A DNA stretch of 64,000 bases from Setoptus koraiensis (GCA_048013815.1 CM106586.1:21700001-21764000), one strand, 5' to 3'; shown: positions 39,061 to 51,269, counted from the stretch's first letter. Notes: generated from the letters alone by a model not told the origin. Translations and numbers: made by a program.

Positions 39061-40701
39061 CGGTCGGCGTACGGGCTGCTCGCTGATCTCTCGCCGAGCG
39101 CCCTTCGTGCATAAAAAAAAGCAAAATAAAAGTATCGACAAGCAGATGCCATCGCAAGGGACGGGACGCAACTCGTGTCATCGGCCAGCTATCGCCACCG
39201 ACGGCCAGCGCTCCATTGATTGATCTGAGTCTGGGATCCGTCATGAGAGTTTTGCAAAAGAAAACTCTTATTCGAACGCGCGCAACTTTGCTCGCAAGTG
39301 GGCGCTCTCACTCGCCACTAGATCAGCTCGCATAATGGGCGCAATCGATGCAACACCTAATATCGGAATTAGTTACCTGAGTCGCCAACATATGGCGACA
39401 ACTTGAACTGTTAGCACGACGAAATGACGGCCACGCGTTGATGGGCGCGATTGCATAACGCGCAAGCAGAAGCCAAATGCAAGGGGCGAAAAATTCAATT
39501 TTGCGAAAGGGACTTTGGCTCATCGAAGTGCCGAAATGGCGCTAGAAATGGGCCCACAGAATGCAGTGGCCGGCCAATAGGGCGCTCAGTGGAGGGTTTT
39601 GTGTGCATAGTGCGAGCACAAGAGCACAAAATCGCACAATCGGAATTTGCATCACGCAACACCCGATTAACCCAACAATATGTCGGCTTATCGCTGGCGT
39701 TGTTGTGATTACGTCAGCCTGCAGTTGGGTTTTGGGCGCAATGAGGCAAGAGTTTTGTGCAAAATTCGAACCGATTCCAACGGTGGTCCCAACAGCAGCT
39801 TTTGGGCTTTGGTTCGGACGAATTGTGGATTGTCGACTGGCGACTGTCAATTGCCGACAAGAGAAAACTGCAACGAGACGGTTACGCAACACGCTTACCC
39901 GTTACAACGGTTCGTGCCGAGCAACAGTTGGCTGGGGCCCGAAACACTTTTTCTTTTGCTGCTGCCTCTGGCCGCGCTGGCGACCCCGGCGCAACTGCTG
40001 GCCAGTGCAACCGCTCGCTAGTGCCACCGCTGGCGACAGTTGAAAGAAAGTTGAGCAAACGGTTGCGCAACTGTTGCTGCCGGGGCCACAACAGAACGCA
40101 CAGCCAAAAATAACGGCCACTTCTGCACGTACTGCGCACGTGTTGGGCAGCGTTGCACAACGCGTGCGGCGCTGTACCGTTAATTTACGACGAACGGCAT
40201 CAATTGACGTGCCAACGACCTTTCTCGCTCTTTGTGTTGTTTTGGCCATCTGAAACGAACGCACGCTTGTGTGTTCGTTTCGGCGTGTCAGCGTTTATTT
40301 GATCAGATCACATTCGGCCAGGTGAGCCGGTTGTGAATGGATTGCGATGGTGCGCGTTGGCAGCACAACGCGACAGTGTGCCCCTGCCAGGGTTTAATAT
40401 TCAAAATTTAACTGTCCGCTAGTTGTCACAATGGCGCTGTGATACACAAAATCATACAGAAAAGTGCTGGCTGCAAATAGCAGCGCACTCTTTGAAACCT
40501 TTCTCTTTCTCCCCGTTTCTGGCGTGTCCGTGCACGGAGTTCTCAACTGGCCTCTGCAGGATAATGCTCGTTGTTTGCCGGCTGCTGGCAGATTTAGAGT
40601 TTCGCCGCTGAACTTTTTGCCGGCCGCTAGGTGGCTTTCAAGAGTGGCAAGGGTCAGCCAGCTTGACTTTGCCTGATTAATGGGTCCCTGCGCGTGGGCG
40701 A

Positions 40702-40728
40702 ACTCTCTCTCTCTCTCTCTCTCTCTCT
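40702..40728. repeat. (CT)n microsatellite
   Basis: About 13 CT units; a GAGA-factor-type (GAGAG) tract on the minus strand. Confidence 0.93.
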
Positions 40729-40758
40729 TGCTGCGGTGGTCACTTTCGCTGCTGGCAC

Positions 40759-40808
40759 CAACTGGTGGCATCAACTGGTGGCATCAACTGGCGGCATCAA
40801 CTGGTGGC
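40759..40808. repeat. 13-bp tandem repeat (CAACTGGTGGCAT), about 4 copies
   Basis: Nearly identical copies 30 bp after the CT tract. One copy has GCGGCAT. Confidence 0.92.
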
Positions 40809-41343
40809 CCCGCAAAGAACTGCTGTCGCGTTGGTTGGCCCAACGGACGCGCGAAAGTGAAAGTTGTTCGCCTGCCCGTCGGTCATCCGGTCAAGCGACC
40901 GGTGAATGACGGGTGCGCACAAACAAACACAATGGGCGACATTCACAGGAAACAACTCTTTGTTTGGCCACAACAAACAATCGGTTGGTTACGAGCGTCG
41001 CCGCCCGACAGGCTGACCCAGGTTTATCCGTTGGCGCTGCGTTCGCCCATTCACAACTCAGCTTCTCGCCATGGCAAAATATCCCATCGGATTCTGGCTA
41101 TTTTTACCAGCGAGCTCCGGCTGATTCGAACAGGCGCGCCAGCAGCGACAATGACAGCAACAACAACACCACCACAATGACAACAACAACAACATCACAG
41201 CAACAACAACACGACAACAGACTATAAATAATTTGCGACGGCGTGCTCGCCGTAACGGCAAACAAGCAACGTGTATCTGGCGTGCTTATCCGCTACTGGT
41301 GGCGCTTCGTGTTTCTCGATTACGACAAGCCCTACGATCTGCT

Positions 41344-41409
41344 GATTCCATCTGAATTTTATCTAGATTCCATCTGTATTATATCTGGATTCTATCTGTA
41401 TTATATCTG
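41344..41409. repeat. 22-bp tandem repeat, 3 copies
   Basis: Three units beginning GATTCCATCTG or GATTCTATCTG and ending TATCTG/TATCTA, at 41344, 41366 and 41388. Confidence 0.92.
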
Positions 41410-41678
41410 CGCTCTAGCTGCGTTCGCTCGCATTGATATTATCAATTTGATAAACGCGGCTCCATATCCATTTTCGATTTTAGGCCCATTTCAACAGTGC
41501 TGACTCCAACGGTGACTCGGACAATCTTGATGCCAACTAATCTTGATTCGTGCATCTGGCAACTGGCATGACTTTGGTGTGTTGGTTAAATACATGAATA
41601 CGTGATAACATGAACGCAGCGCTCATCGAATAGGACAGTTCGGACAAGAAGTAGCGAAAAGAAAAAATATTATACCGG

Positions 41679-41685
41679 TATATAA
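41679..41685 (+). promoter_or_regulatory. TATA box of the Asn-rich secreted-protein gene
   Basis: TATATAA lies 100 bp before the favoured ATG. Transcription would start near 41710, giving a short leader of about 75 bases. The surrounding TATA-rich stretch makes the exact box uncertain. Confidence 0.45.
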
Positions 41686-41784
41686 TATATACATACACGT
41701 ATTGTATTCATACGTGAATATTGGCCAATGTTCTTATTTGTTGGTTTGGGGCGCGTTGGCGCCCACAATTGCAGCAGCGTGCAC

Positions 41785-42219
41785 ATGGCCAGAAAGCCAT
41801 CGGGCAAGACGGTGACGCTGACTCTGGTCATTGTTTACCTATTGGTGGTGTCTCAATTTGTGGACGCGATTTGCGGCCGAAGACGGCGTCGCAGAAACAA
41901 CAACAACAACCGCTTCAACAACAACAACAACAACAACCCCAACAACAACAACAACAACCCCAACAACAACCCCAACAACAACCCCAACAACAACAACAAC
42001 AGCAATAACAGCAATCCCGGCTTCAACAACAACAACAACAACGGCCTGCCCCAGGACGAGTTACGCAACAACAACGCAGTGGCGGCGCAACAGGCGGCAG
42101 GCAATACGGCGGTGGCCATCGTGGGTCAGGTGATGGCCGGCGTTCAAGGTCTGGGTCAGATAATTGCCTCGACGGTGGCTCAGCCGCTGGCGAGCGCCAT
42201 TGGCTCGGCCGGCCGCTAA
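41785..42219 (+). CDS. Putative secreted Asn-rich protein with Arg6 stretch
   Basis: Intronless 144-residue frame. Residues 1-28 look like a signal peptide: basic start MARKPSGK, hydrophobic core VTLTLVIVYLLVV, then SQFVDA before a likely cut ahead of ICG. Next come six Arg (32-37), a possible processing site, and an Asn-rich repeat (38-86) with regularly placed Pro (52, 59, 63, 67). The last 50 residues are Ala/Gly/Val/Gln-rich without Asn runs (AVAIVGQVMAGVQGLGQIIA) and could form an amphipathic helix. An in-frame ATG at 41728 would put 19 extra residues before the signal, so the ATG at 41785 is preferred. A TATA box upstream and four AATAAA signals downstream support a real transcription unit. 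I recognise no family; an antimicrobial, cuticle-associated or adhesive protein is possible. The Asn run is pure AAC and could inflate the frame, but signal peptide and C-terminus are not repeat-derived. Confidence 0.62.
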   Translation: MARKPSGKTVTLTLVIVYLLVVSQFVDAICGRRRRRRNNNNNRFNNNNNNNPNNNNNNPNNNPNNNPNNNNNSNNSNPGFNNNNNNGLPQDELRNNNAVAAQQAAGNTAVAIVGQVMAGVQGLGQIIASTVAQPLASAIGSAGR

Positions 42220-42320
42220 TTAATTGATAACTTTTCACGCCATTGTTGCTCTGTTTTGTGGCGCTCGGCGAATCGCTTCTTTCTGCGCGAATTGCCTCTT
42301 CGCGCGCGAATGCCGGATAA

Positions 42321-42366
42321 AATGAAATAAAACGAAATAAAACGAAATAAAACGAAACGAAATAAA
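42321..42366 (+). terminator. Cluster of AATAAA signals built from a 10-bp repeat
   Basis: AATAAA occurs at 42326, 42336, 42346 and 42361, the first three in a perfect tandem of AATAAAACGA. It lies about 105 bp after the stop of the Asn-rich gene, the expected place for its poly(A) signal. The repeat origin means that the surplus signals may be accidental. Confidence 0.6.
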
Positions 42367-42940
42367 CAGCGGCGATGACCTGTGCCAAAACAGTGTGTAT
42401 CGGTGTGCTGATCATTATCGGCCATTATATGCATATTCATTGTTCGCTCTCTCTGATTCACTGTTCGTTGCCGGCCAACCTGTCGAACGCTGTCGGCCGC
42501 TTGTTTGTGGCCACAAACAACAATTAATCACCTCTCGCCGATGCTGATTATCAAAAGTAAATAGAGACAGAATAAATAAGACGCAAGCTCGTCTCGTATC
42601 TATAACACATGATACATATATAACCAGCGCATGTTGCATCTATACGCATTTTGGTCAGTGGCCGACGAGGTGTGATAATGATCTCACGTCAGTGACTGGT
42701 CATCACGACAATGGCTCTCGAATGGGTGCTATTCACAGCGCTATTCACCGCTGACAAGCTCACCACAACAAGTAGAAACAACAGCCAACAAACAAACAAA
42801 CAAATTTGCACAGTGGTTAACAAGTCACGAGAGCCACATACAAACAAATATGAAAATAAAGTTGTTATTTGTTTCACCAGTACGCATTTGTTGTCGAGAG
42901 TGCGAGCACGAAAGAATCAATTGATTCATCGCAAGTCGCC

Positions 42941-42974
42941 AATCGCCCGAATCGCCCGAATCGCCCGAATCGCC
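42941..42974. repeat. 9-bp tandem repeat (AATCGCCCG), about 3.5 copies
   Basis: Perfect copies ending in AATCGCCAAG. Confidence 0.9.
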
Positions 42975-44808
42975 AAGCGCCGCTGCTGCGCCAACGAGCA
43001 ATATCCGCCTAATGAATAATGATTATAATTTCATGCCATGATATTACTGCTAATCATCGCACACAACAAGCGATATGCCGACAAAAGTCGCCGAATGGCG
43101 ACTTGTTCGCTGCCAGTTCGATTCGAAGCGTTCGCGGCCTTGTGAGTGTTCGCCGCGTTGTGACTCACAACTTGTGAGCGTTCGCGGCGGCGATCGGCCG
43201 AACCGCAACGCCGCACATTTTGATCCGCACATAACTTGTGTGATCGCATAACCTGTGCGAAAGTTAAGAATGAATTGCGTGCCAAGACGATCAATTATTG
43301 CGCAATGTATCGGCTTCTTTTTGTGTTGTCGCCATGTTTGAGTTGTTGTTTGGTTGGCGTATGTTGTGCGTTGTTTGCATTGGCTCGCAGCTCGAATTGA
43401 GTGAGCGGGCCCAACGAACAAGCACAATAGAGTGGAATAGCGGCCAATTATCCGACAGCTCCGGCCTTTGTGCTGGAAACGGCCACTCGGAGCCATCGCA
43501 AGTTCCAATGAAACTTGCGCTGTTTGCGTTTGCGGCCAAATTGGCTGGCACGACACTGTCGACAGTAGCCGCTTAGACGTTGTTTGGTTGTTGGTTAATG
43601 GTTGTTGGTTGTTCGGTTGTTTGGTTATTTGCATTTGAATGGGGCCGCTAATTTGACGCTCATTCCGACGCGTTGTTTATGGACCAATCCAGAGAGTGCC
43701 GGTTTGGTGCACAGTGTCGACCGCTAGACGGCCTCGCGCTGGTCAGCGCTCACTACTGACGCTGCCACGTTGCAAACGCCAGTTATGCCGGCACTGGCAG
43801 CGCTCAGGTGAGTGGTCAACGAGTTCTTGGTGGCCTACGTGTATAAATAGTATAAATAATACTATAAATAGTTGCGAATAAAGCGCGCTCGTCACTCACT
43901 TGAATTGTCGCCGCTGCGGGCCCCATGATGCGCCGCCGCGGCAAACGGCAATTGTTATAACTGTGCCCTCTATCGTTGCAACTGGCATATTGTTCCCACT
44001 TGGATATTGTTCTGGCTGGGATATTGTTCTGGCCACCATCATTGGATATTGGGTTGGCTGGGGGGTCGCGACCTGCCACGCACTATTGTATAATTATGCT
44101 CGCCTGTCTCAATGGAGCTCAACGGCTGTATCTGTATCTCATTGGAATCATTGGAAATGCGAAACGCGAGAGGTATCGCTCGCGAAGAACGCACACACAA
44201 TTAATTTTGAGTTCTTTGCGACTGGATGTTCTTTTGTGTGTGCCTCATCGGGCTTCTTTGCTTCTTTCAGCGCGCTTGCGCGTGTTGTGTTTGCGCGCGT
44301 GTTGAGCTTGCGCGTGTTGTGCCTGTGCCATACCGATGTTGTTGTCAATGTTGCCGGTGACCACCATCGGCGCTGCCGCCTGTTGAATGCTGGCCACTCC
44401 AAGTGACCTGGGTGATTACAAGTAATTTACATGCGGCCACCACTTGAGCCACTTTGGCCGCATTGAGCACTGAGCATTGAGCATTGGAAAGTGTGAACAT
44501 GTCGCATTAGTTGAGCGCTTGTGGTCCGACAAACGCATTGTCGCGACTCGCGATGGCCGGCGATTGTTCGAGCCGAGGCGCACCATTGCGAGCAGCGCTA
44601 TTGTGCCAACAGCGACAGTTCGCATTCGAAAGATGGACACGCTTATTTGGCGGCAGCAAGCCGCGAAAGAATGACGAAAGAATTCGAATTGGGGGCAGCG
44701 CGATCGGCGAAAAATCGCCAATGCGCCGCGCTCGCTGGCGAATAAATTGACGCGAACCGATTGACACACGATGCAACCGGCGCGATGGTTGCGGCCCAGC
44801 GTGAGCCA

Positions 44809-44856
44809 ATATTAATACATCGATATATTAATACATCAATATATTAATGCATCGGA
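44809..44856. repeat. 16-bp tandem repeat, 3 copies
   Basis: Units ATATTAATACATCGAT, ATATTAATACATCAAT and ATATTAATGCATCGGA. Confidence 0.92.
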
Positions 44857-46565
44857 TCTGGTTCATTTGCGAGGTTCGCCAGTGCGCCAGTTGACCACGA
44901 GCTGCCCGTGGGGCCCAAAGGCGAATATACGCGCGAGTGAGACACATAAATGAAACTTGTTGCTGCTTGTGTCGCAGCTCGCGGCTAAATGTCTCTGTTT
45001 CATTGGCTCTCATTCACGCAAACCACTTAACTCTATAATGGGCAAACTGTATTGGCGACTTCAGAGACTGTGAACTTCAGAGTCCGAAGTTCAGAGTCCG
45101 CAGTTCACAGTGCGAAGGCTGAATAGAGAGCGACCACTTAAGCATCATTATCGGCTTGACGGCTGAGCGAAGCAATTCAATGATTTCGAACAGCATTATC
45201 GACCATAACTCTTGCTCTTTTTCTCTCTGGCTGGCATGCTGCTGGCTGCGCCGACCACCATAATGCCACGCTCGCATGATTGATCGATCCTGCATCGATT
45301 GATACAAATAATAATAAATAGAGATAAATATCCAGCATTGATAATTGGCGATCCGTTGCGAGACGAAACAACACAATTCTTTGCGCTCTCGACACTGTCG
45401 GGTCGACACCGGCAACAGCGCCGCATTTGGTGCAGAGCGGTCGCGAATTGAATGAGAATTTCTCCCATTTTTCTCCCATTCTCAGCCCAGTTTCGCGGCC
45501 TTTTTCGCTGCTCTCACTGTGCTGAATCATTGCCGAAAAATGAGCGAAATCCTGGCCGATAACAGAAAACAGAGAATAGAAATGCAACGATGCAAAATGG
45601 AGCCCGACGGCCCAAAATAGAGCTGTAAACACTCGATGATGATTGGCAGTGGCGGACGCACCGCCCAGAGGTCGGTGTTGCCGTTAATCAGCACTGTCAC
45701 TGTCCGACAATCGCGAGCCCGTCCGACGTTTTGTCCGTTTATCCGCCCATGGTAATGAATTGTGCGTTGTCCGAATGGTCATTGTTGATTTGTGCAGTCA
45801 TTGTTGATATTTCTACAGTCGTTGTTGATATTCTGCAACATGTCAGTCGGCTGGCACCGGCGGACACGATGCGAGCAAATTGGGCATTGCGCCGCTCCAT
45901 TGTTGACCGTCCGCTTGCGATCGCCAACTTGAACTAACAAACAAGTCAAATTATCAAACTCAATTCTCTGGCCAACAATCGCGCTCTGGCCACCTCTGGC
46001 CAGCCACAGAGAACAGGTAAAGCGACAGGGGAACAGGTAGAGCGAGGCGAGCTTTGTGCTGGCGCAAGTGCATGCATAATTGGCACACGGACCAGCGATT
46101 TCGGCCTTTCGGCCTTTATCGATTCGGCACTTCAATTATCACGATTATTCCGATGCCAGTTGCCGCTCGCTAATGCCGCAATATCGGCTCGACTCGCAAC
46201 GCATCGACTCGCAAGGTGAGCGCCAGTTACGTAACAACCGGCAACAGCCAAATGGCCAAACTGCAGCAGCTACAGACTCAACAAAACTGAAACAATTGCT
46301 ATGTGCTGTTTGTTGCAGTTTGCTGGCCACTCGTTAATGAGTGCCATTGATTTTAATAGATTCGCCGGCCCGCTTCCTTGGGCGATCTTGTCGGGCCGGC
46401 GCGCAACAAGTTGCGATAATGCGAGCAACAATAGACTGCAGTCGTGACTCGTCCCGCCGCCCGCGCCCGTCAACTGGACGGGGCAGCGGTTCCGAGGGGC
46501 GCAACGCAACGGCAAACTTTGCCCAAGTTGCCGCTCCGACTCACATACAAAACTGGCTCGGGCCG

Positions 46566-46625
46566 GCCAGTTGGAGGCCAGTTGGAGGCCAGTTGGAGGC
46601 CAGTTGGAGGCCAGTTGGAGGCCGG
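46566..46625. repeat. 12-bp tandem repeat (CCAGTTGGAGGC), about 5 copies
   Basis: Perfect copies; identity implies recent expansion. Confidence 0.95.
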
Positions 46626-47042
46626 CGGCGAATGACATTCCGACGATCGGTCATCGATATCGGCACAAATAATAATCATTAATTTAGATGGATGACACAT
46701 ATCGACACCGATTGTCAGTGGACTGTTACTGTGCCAACTGGGCATGCTGGCTGGCGCTCAATGAAGCGCCAACAAATATACTAATTATCAATGCAACTGA
46801 TATACTGGCTATACTAATTAGACGTTGTCAGTAATATTAAATTTAAATAATTTAAATAACGCTCATGAGCTGCGTTTGAATAATTCAACAAACGCTGTGG
46901 CAACTCTTTTCCGTCAGGATTCACTTCACTGATATCTGTTAATCGCTCATTGTGATACACTAATGATACAATTATGGTGGCCGCTTGTTGTTGCTCGGCC
47001 ATCGATGGAGGCGCCTTCGTTAATGGGCCACCAGCAACAATA

Positions 47043-47122
47043 ACTGGCCATCGCTAATTAAGTTGACTGGCCATCACTGGTCAAGCTGACTGGCGATCAC
47101 TAATCAAGTTGAGTGGCCATCG
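47043..47122. repeat. 23-bp tandem repeat, about 3.5 copies
   Basis: Units start at 47043, 47066, 47089 and 47112, each beginning ACTGGCCATC or close to it and ending AAGTTG/AAGCTG. The second unit contains CACTGGTCA, overlapping the dispersed palindrome reported as a finding. Confidence 0.9.
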
Positions 47123-47488
47123 ATCGACTCCAATCATCAACCCCTTGATGATTGATAAATGGACAGTAGTGCAGTGTGCAAGTGATCGTGGTTCCGTTTG
47201 TCTGTTCCAATTGAATGAAACAAACAACAATAAACAAACAAACAAACAAACAAACTAATTAGTAAATGCTGACTTGCATACTTGACCCAGTAAATGAACT
47301 CGATCGAGCCACTAGTAACTGTTGGCCGATAAGTATTAGTTATGGTATCGATGGCCCACACACAAAGTCGGCGCCAACGGCACATTGCGGCAGACAATTT
47401 AACAGATAATTTACAATTTACAACTCAACTGGTTTAAATCAACTGGTCAGCACCCTCTAGTGGCGGGCGCCTGGACTATGGTGCTGAC

Positions 47489-47560
47489 CAACTGGCAACT
47501 GCACAACAGGCAACTACACAACTGGCAACTACACAACTGGCAGTGGCACAACAAGCAACA
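47489..47560. repeat. 15-bp tandem repeat (CAACTGGCAACTACA), 4-5 copies
   Basis: Four clear units and one decayed unit at the right end. Confidence 0.9.
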
Positions 47561-50500
47561 ACTAAAGAGCAACAACAGCATGTAACAGCAACAACCGGTG
47601 ATGATAATCGTGATCTACCTGTGTGATCCTCATGTGATCGTCTACACCTACATGCCAATCATTTTCATACTAAACTGCTGATCAATCATGGACAGGAAAT
47701 GCATGTTGTGGCGCCCTCTACAGCGGGCCGTCATTTGCCTCACCTTTGTTTGTGCACTTGTTTTGTTGTTTGTTACAACATAGCAAACGATTAAATGATG
47801 ACGAAACAACAAACAAGCAGCGGCAGCCTATATTGTTGTTGCGGTTGTTGTTGTTGCTGTTGTTGTTGTATTAATTTGCCACAATTCAGTCGCCATTTAA
47901 CAACAAACTGACAAAGTTTGTCAGTTTGTTGTCGGTTGGTCGGTCGCAAGTTGTTACCCGTAACAAGTGGTAGTTTGTGTGTGGCAAGCCGATACAATGA
48001 GACGATACATGACAGAGTACGATTGTTGTGGGTTACATAATGAGAGCGTGAGAATATTCTTTTTGTTGCCCCGTTTCGAAGCCACAGGCCACTAAATTAA
48101 CAAGCTGTTGCAGCACTGGCGCAACAACAGCAACTTGGCGCACGGTCGGCGGTTATTGACTAATTGATTGCGCTCAATTAATTGTTTGCATTAATGTTGT
48201 TGCTGTTGTTGTTGCTGCTGTTTTTGTTGTGGTTGCATGGTTGCTGTTGCGGCAACTGTTATGCAACAGGCTGATTAATCAAGCGCGCAATTGTTACATG
48301 TCTCAATTTGTGTGTTTATATATTGCATATTGTATGCGCAGTCGGTTGGTTAGATCACGACAACATGATATCATGCTGCTGTTGCCACACTCGGTTGGCC
48401 ACATGAACATAATAGAGAGACAATAACAAAATAGTGACTCAATTATTATGTAACAACAGTATTGTGTCCAGCTCATGTCCTACCGCGCAACAAGTGAATG
48501 GCGCCGACAATGGCGCTGGCATGATGATGATGATGTAATGATGCCGGCAAATGATGTTACACCAACATTAATTACTTTAGTCAGCTGGTGATATTAGCAG
48601 TGGTGGTCATCTCGCCAGTGTCCACATGAAACTGTTTGCCACTAAGCTAACGCTTACTTATGCATCAACTTACTTACGTATTATGTATAAAACGTATGCA
48701 ACGTATGCAGACCACCGTGTCTAGCACAATTAATTATTGCATAATACACAATAATACATGATAATGTTTATTATGCATTATGTGATGAGACACACAACAA
48801 ACAAGCGGCCAGCGATGAATAAATGAATTCTGTATTGCGCACGAGTCACAGCCGCAATCAAGGTTTGCACAGCGCCCCCAAGCGACCAGGTGAGAGTGTC
48901 AGAGGAGTAGAATCACTAGAGTTCAGCATTGCTCAACAAAATGGCTGGTTGCTGTTGTTTTATAGTTGCCAGAGTTTGCATTTCGACACACACACACACA
49001 CACGTACACTCACCGACTGGTGCGTTAGGTAGTGAATGTAGTTGGCGTAAAGTAAGTTTGTGTAGTAATATCAGCTGAGCACTCAACTAGAGACATCGAA
49101 TTGCTTGCATTAGCGAGCGTTGCCTGCGCGTTGCAAGTTCGAACGAGTTCGCAGCAGTTCTAAATTCGAATTGCGAGCGTCCCGACGTTTCGTACATGTT
49201 CGAAAGTCCAATTCGAACTGCAACTCAAACTCGAATTCGAACTCGAACTCGAATTTGTATTCGAATCTCAAATTGCCAACATAGACGCAGCTGCCTGTTT
49301 GGTGTTGCCATTCTATCTATCATTATCATTATTCATCATTGGCCATTCGCTGCTCTGTTGTGCTCGCTGTCCGTGGCCCTTCTGTGCCCTTTCTCAGCCT
49401 GGCTCCCCCGCGCCAGTGGCCCGACGAGCCTCAATTGTCGTTATATCATTTGTGCTTGTTAGTGCGCTTGTTGGTCCGGTGCCCATTGCGAGAATTGCAA
49501 CTAAAACTCAAATTAAAATGGGTTTTTGCCCGGCAAAAGCGCCTCAAGTTGCTGCAACCAGTGACATTCGACAGTTGCCCCGAGTGAGCGCCGAGCACAG
49601 TTCACAGTTGAGTGTGTCTGTGTCATTGACTCCCGGCCGGGCGACAAACCGCTGTTTGTTTTGATCCGAAACACACGGCCCTGTTGCGCCCCAAAGCGGG
49701 CCGGCCCAGCTCGGTCGGGCCGGCGAACGGGCGCCGGTGGCACGAACGGGTGTGTCGCCTTCGTTGTTGTTCGGGTGTGGCGAGCACGCGCTGGGCACGC
49801 GTTGGGCGTCAGCCCAAATAGTGTGCGTTAGCTATTGTGTTGGCTGTGTTGCAACAGAACGTGCCGATGGGCCCAATGGAGCAACAATTGTTTGCCGGCA
49901 ACCCTGTTGTGTGGCGCTGCAACTCGCCCACACTGTCGACGTAAGCACGCGTTGTGCGCGAATGGCGATAATTATTGTTATCGCTGCCTATCTGCGCATC
50001 TCGGGCTCGTTCTCTGGCCCGTTCTTCGGCCCGTTCTCTGGCCCGTTGCACGTCGTTCGGGCGGCCCCAGCGAGAGGGAACGCGCGCCAGCGACGCTGTG
50101 GAACGTGCCTGCGCAGAGACGCGCGCAAGCAAAACGCGTGCAGTAATTAGAGTGGTCAGTCAATATAGAGTCTTGCAAGTTTTGGCTGGCAATTTTGCCA
50201 ATTTGCACAGATTGTGGCGCTCATTGTTGATTGTGTCGATGCCGGCACAATCAGTTATAACTTCTAACTTATAAGTTATAAACGAAGCTTATAAGCAGAG
50301 TTGTAATCAGCATTTAGCACGTGAATGGCGCGCGCCACAATGACGTGACCAGCGTACTCCCACAATTAATTGCGAGTTTATGAATCGAAGCTCTGGCTTC
50401 TTCTTCTTCTCTCACCTGTGGCTTGTGCGTGTGTGTTGGTTGTTGGTTGCTTGTAAGCTGTTGGCATTTAATGGATTGAGCAGTGACGTGTGCGCAATTC

Positions 50501-50916
50501 GGACGGTGACGCTGGCCGGGCCGCGATTCGCAGCGAACACACAAGGAACAATTAAACGGCCAAGCCAACAGCAAAATCATGCCGTCAGCTGTTGTGGCCA
50601 CCAGCCAGTGGGCCAACCAACCGACCACTCAAACAACGGGCGCCCATTGGCCCATCGGCCCACTGGGCCACTGGAGCAGCTGATATCATACAAATGAGCT
50701 TGGCCGGGCGACTGTGATTTTGCTCTCATTAATTGCTCGTCTGCCAATGACTCGGGCCCGCCAATTCGGACGGAACGTGCCGCGGCCGTTGCCGCTCATT
50801 GTTGTCAGCGCTTGAATGGATTATCGGCAACAGCTGACGGCTCGCAGTGTCCACTCTGAGCTCAAACTCTGAGCTTGAAAGAGGCGCAAAGGGGCGCCAA
50901 AGCAGGCGCCCGCGCG

Positions 50917-51055
50917 GATAAAAAAGAGAGCACAGGCAAGAGAATTGGAGCGCACAGTTAATTAAGCGAGCAAGTCAACTGCACTATAGGCCGGTTGCGC
51001 TGCTTGCCTTATAGCAGCAACGGCAGCACGGAAACTAGACAAACTGCACAGGTAA
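50917..51055 (+). promoter_or_regulatory. Possible promoter and 5' leader exon of the second bHLH gene
   Basis: GGATAAAAAAG at 50917-50927 is a TATA-like element; GCACAGTT about 30 bp later could be the start site. A good donor, GCACAG|GTAAGC, sits at 51050. This would make a short non-coding first exon spliced somewhere before 51877. The matching acceptor cannot be chosen with confidence. Confidence 0.25.
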
Positions 51056-51140
51056 GCACACGGTTGTTGTTAGTTGTTGCTCAACAAGCGCTCAAAATTG
51101 CGCTGTTGTCAGTGCGGCGGCAATTGTGCGGCTCGGCCAG

Positions 51141-51203
51141 GCTCTGTCTTCCCCCCAGGTGAGCCGCTCAGCTACCTGGGAGGGGGGCGGGGGAAGACAG
51201 AGC
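51141..51203. repeat. Perfect 15-bp inverted repeat with nested inner stem
   Basis: Outer arms 51141-51155 (GCTCTGTCTTCCCCC) and 51189-51203 are exact complements. Inside them CCCAGGT (51154-51160) pairs with ACCTGGG (51174-51180). The loop contains CAGGTGAGCCGCTCAGCT, which includes an E-box that also reads as a splice donor. It lies 0.7 kb before the start codon of the second bHLH gene, in its likely leader or promoter. Confidence 0.93.
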
Positions 51204-51269
51204 GTAATTAGGCTAGCTGGGGAGTGAGTTGCGCCGATCGATAGTGCGAGAGAGCGAGTCTAGCAATGA

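Larger units (their letters stand above)
26469..41660. other. Long gene-poor interval
   Basis: No coding region with recognisable domains or splice structure. The longest frames (minus strand 33132-33860 and 37721-38578) are held open by GTT/GTC-type repeats and have low-complexity or Arg/Cys-rich composition. Visible contents are tandem repeats (listed separately), a palindromic E-box pair (CACGTG) at about 36676-36706 with 10-bp arms, an 11-bp hairpin at 36307-36334, a (GT)n run near 36540-36558, and a run of ten C at about 36243-36252. Confidence 0.55.
42370..50900. other. Gene-poor interval before the second bHLH gene
   Basis: No gene can be supported. Contents are tandem repeats (listed separately), a perfect 20-bp palindrome at 42501-42520 (TTGTTTGTGG plus complement), a (CA)n run at about 48987-49004, CAGGTGAG words at 43805 and 48887, and A/T-rich simple sequence at 48660-48790. 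Frames such as 43900-44406 or 49737-50150 are Cys/Arg-rich and not protein-like. Confidence 0.55.

Noticed and set aside
46100-46130. U2-snRNA-like words (TCGGCCTTTCGGCC)
   Set aside because: Only the short TCGGCCTTT resemblance is present; the rest of U2 is absent.
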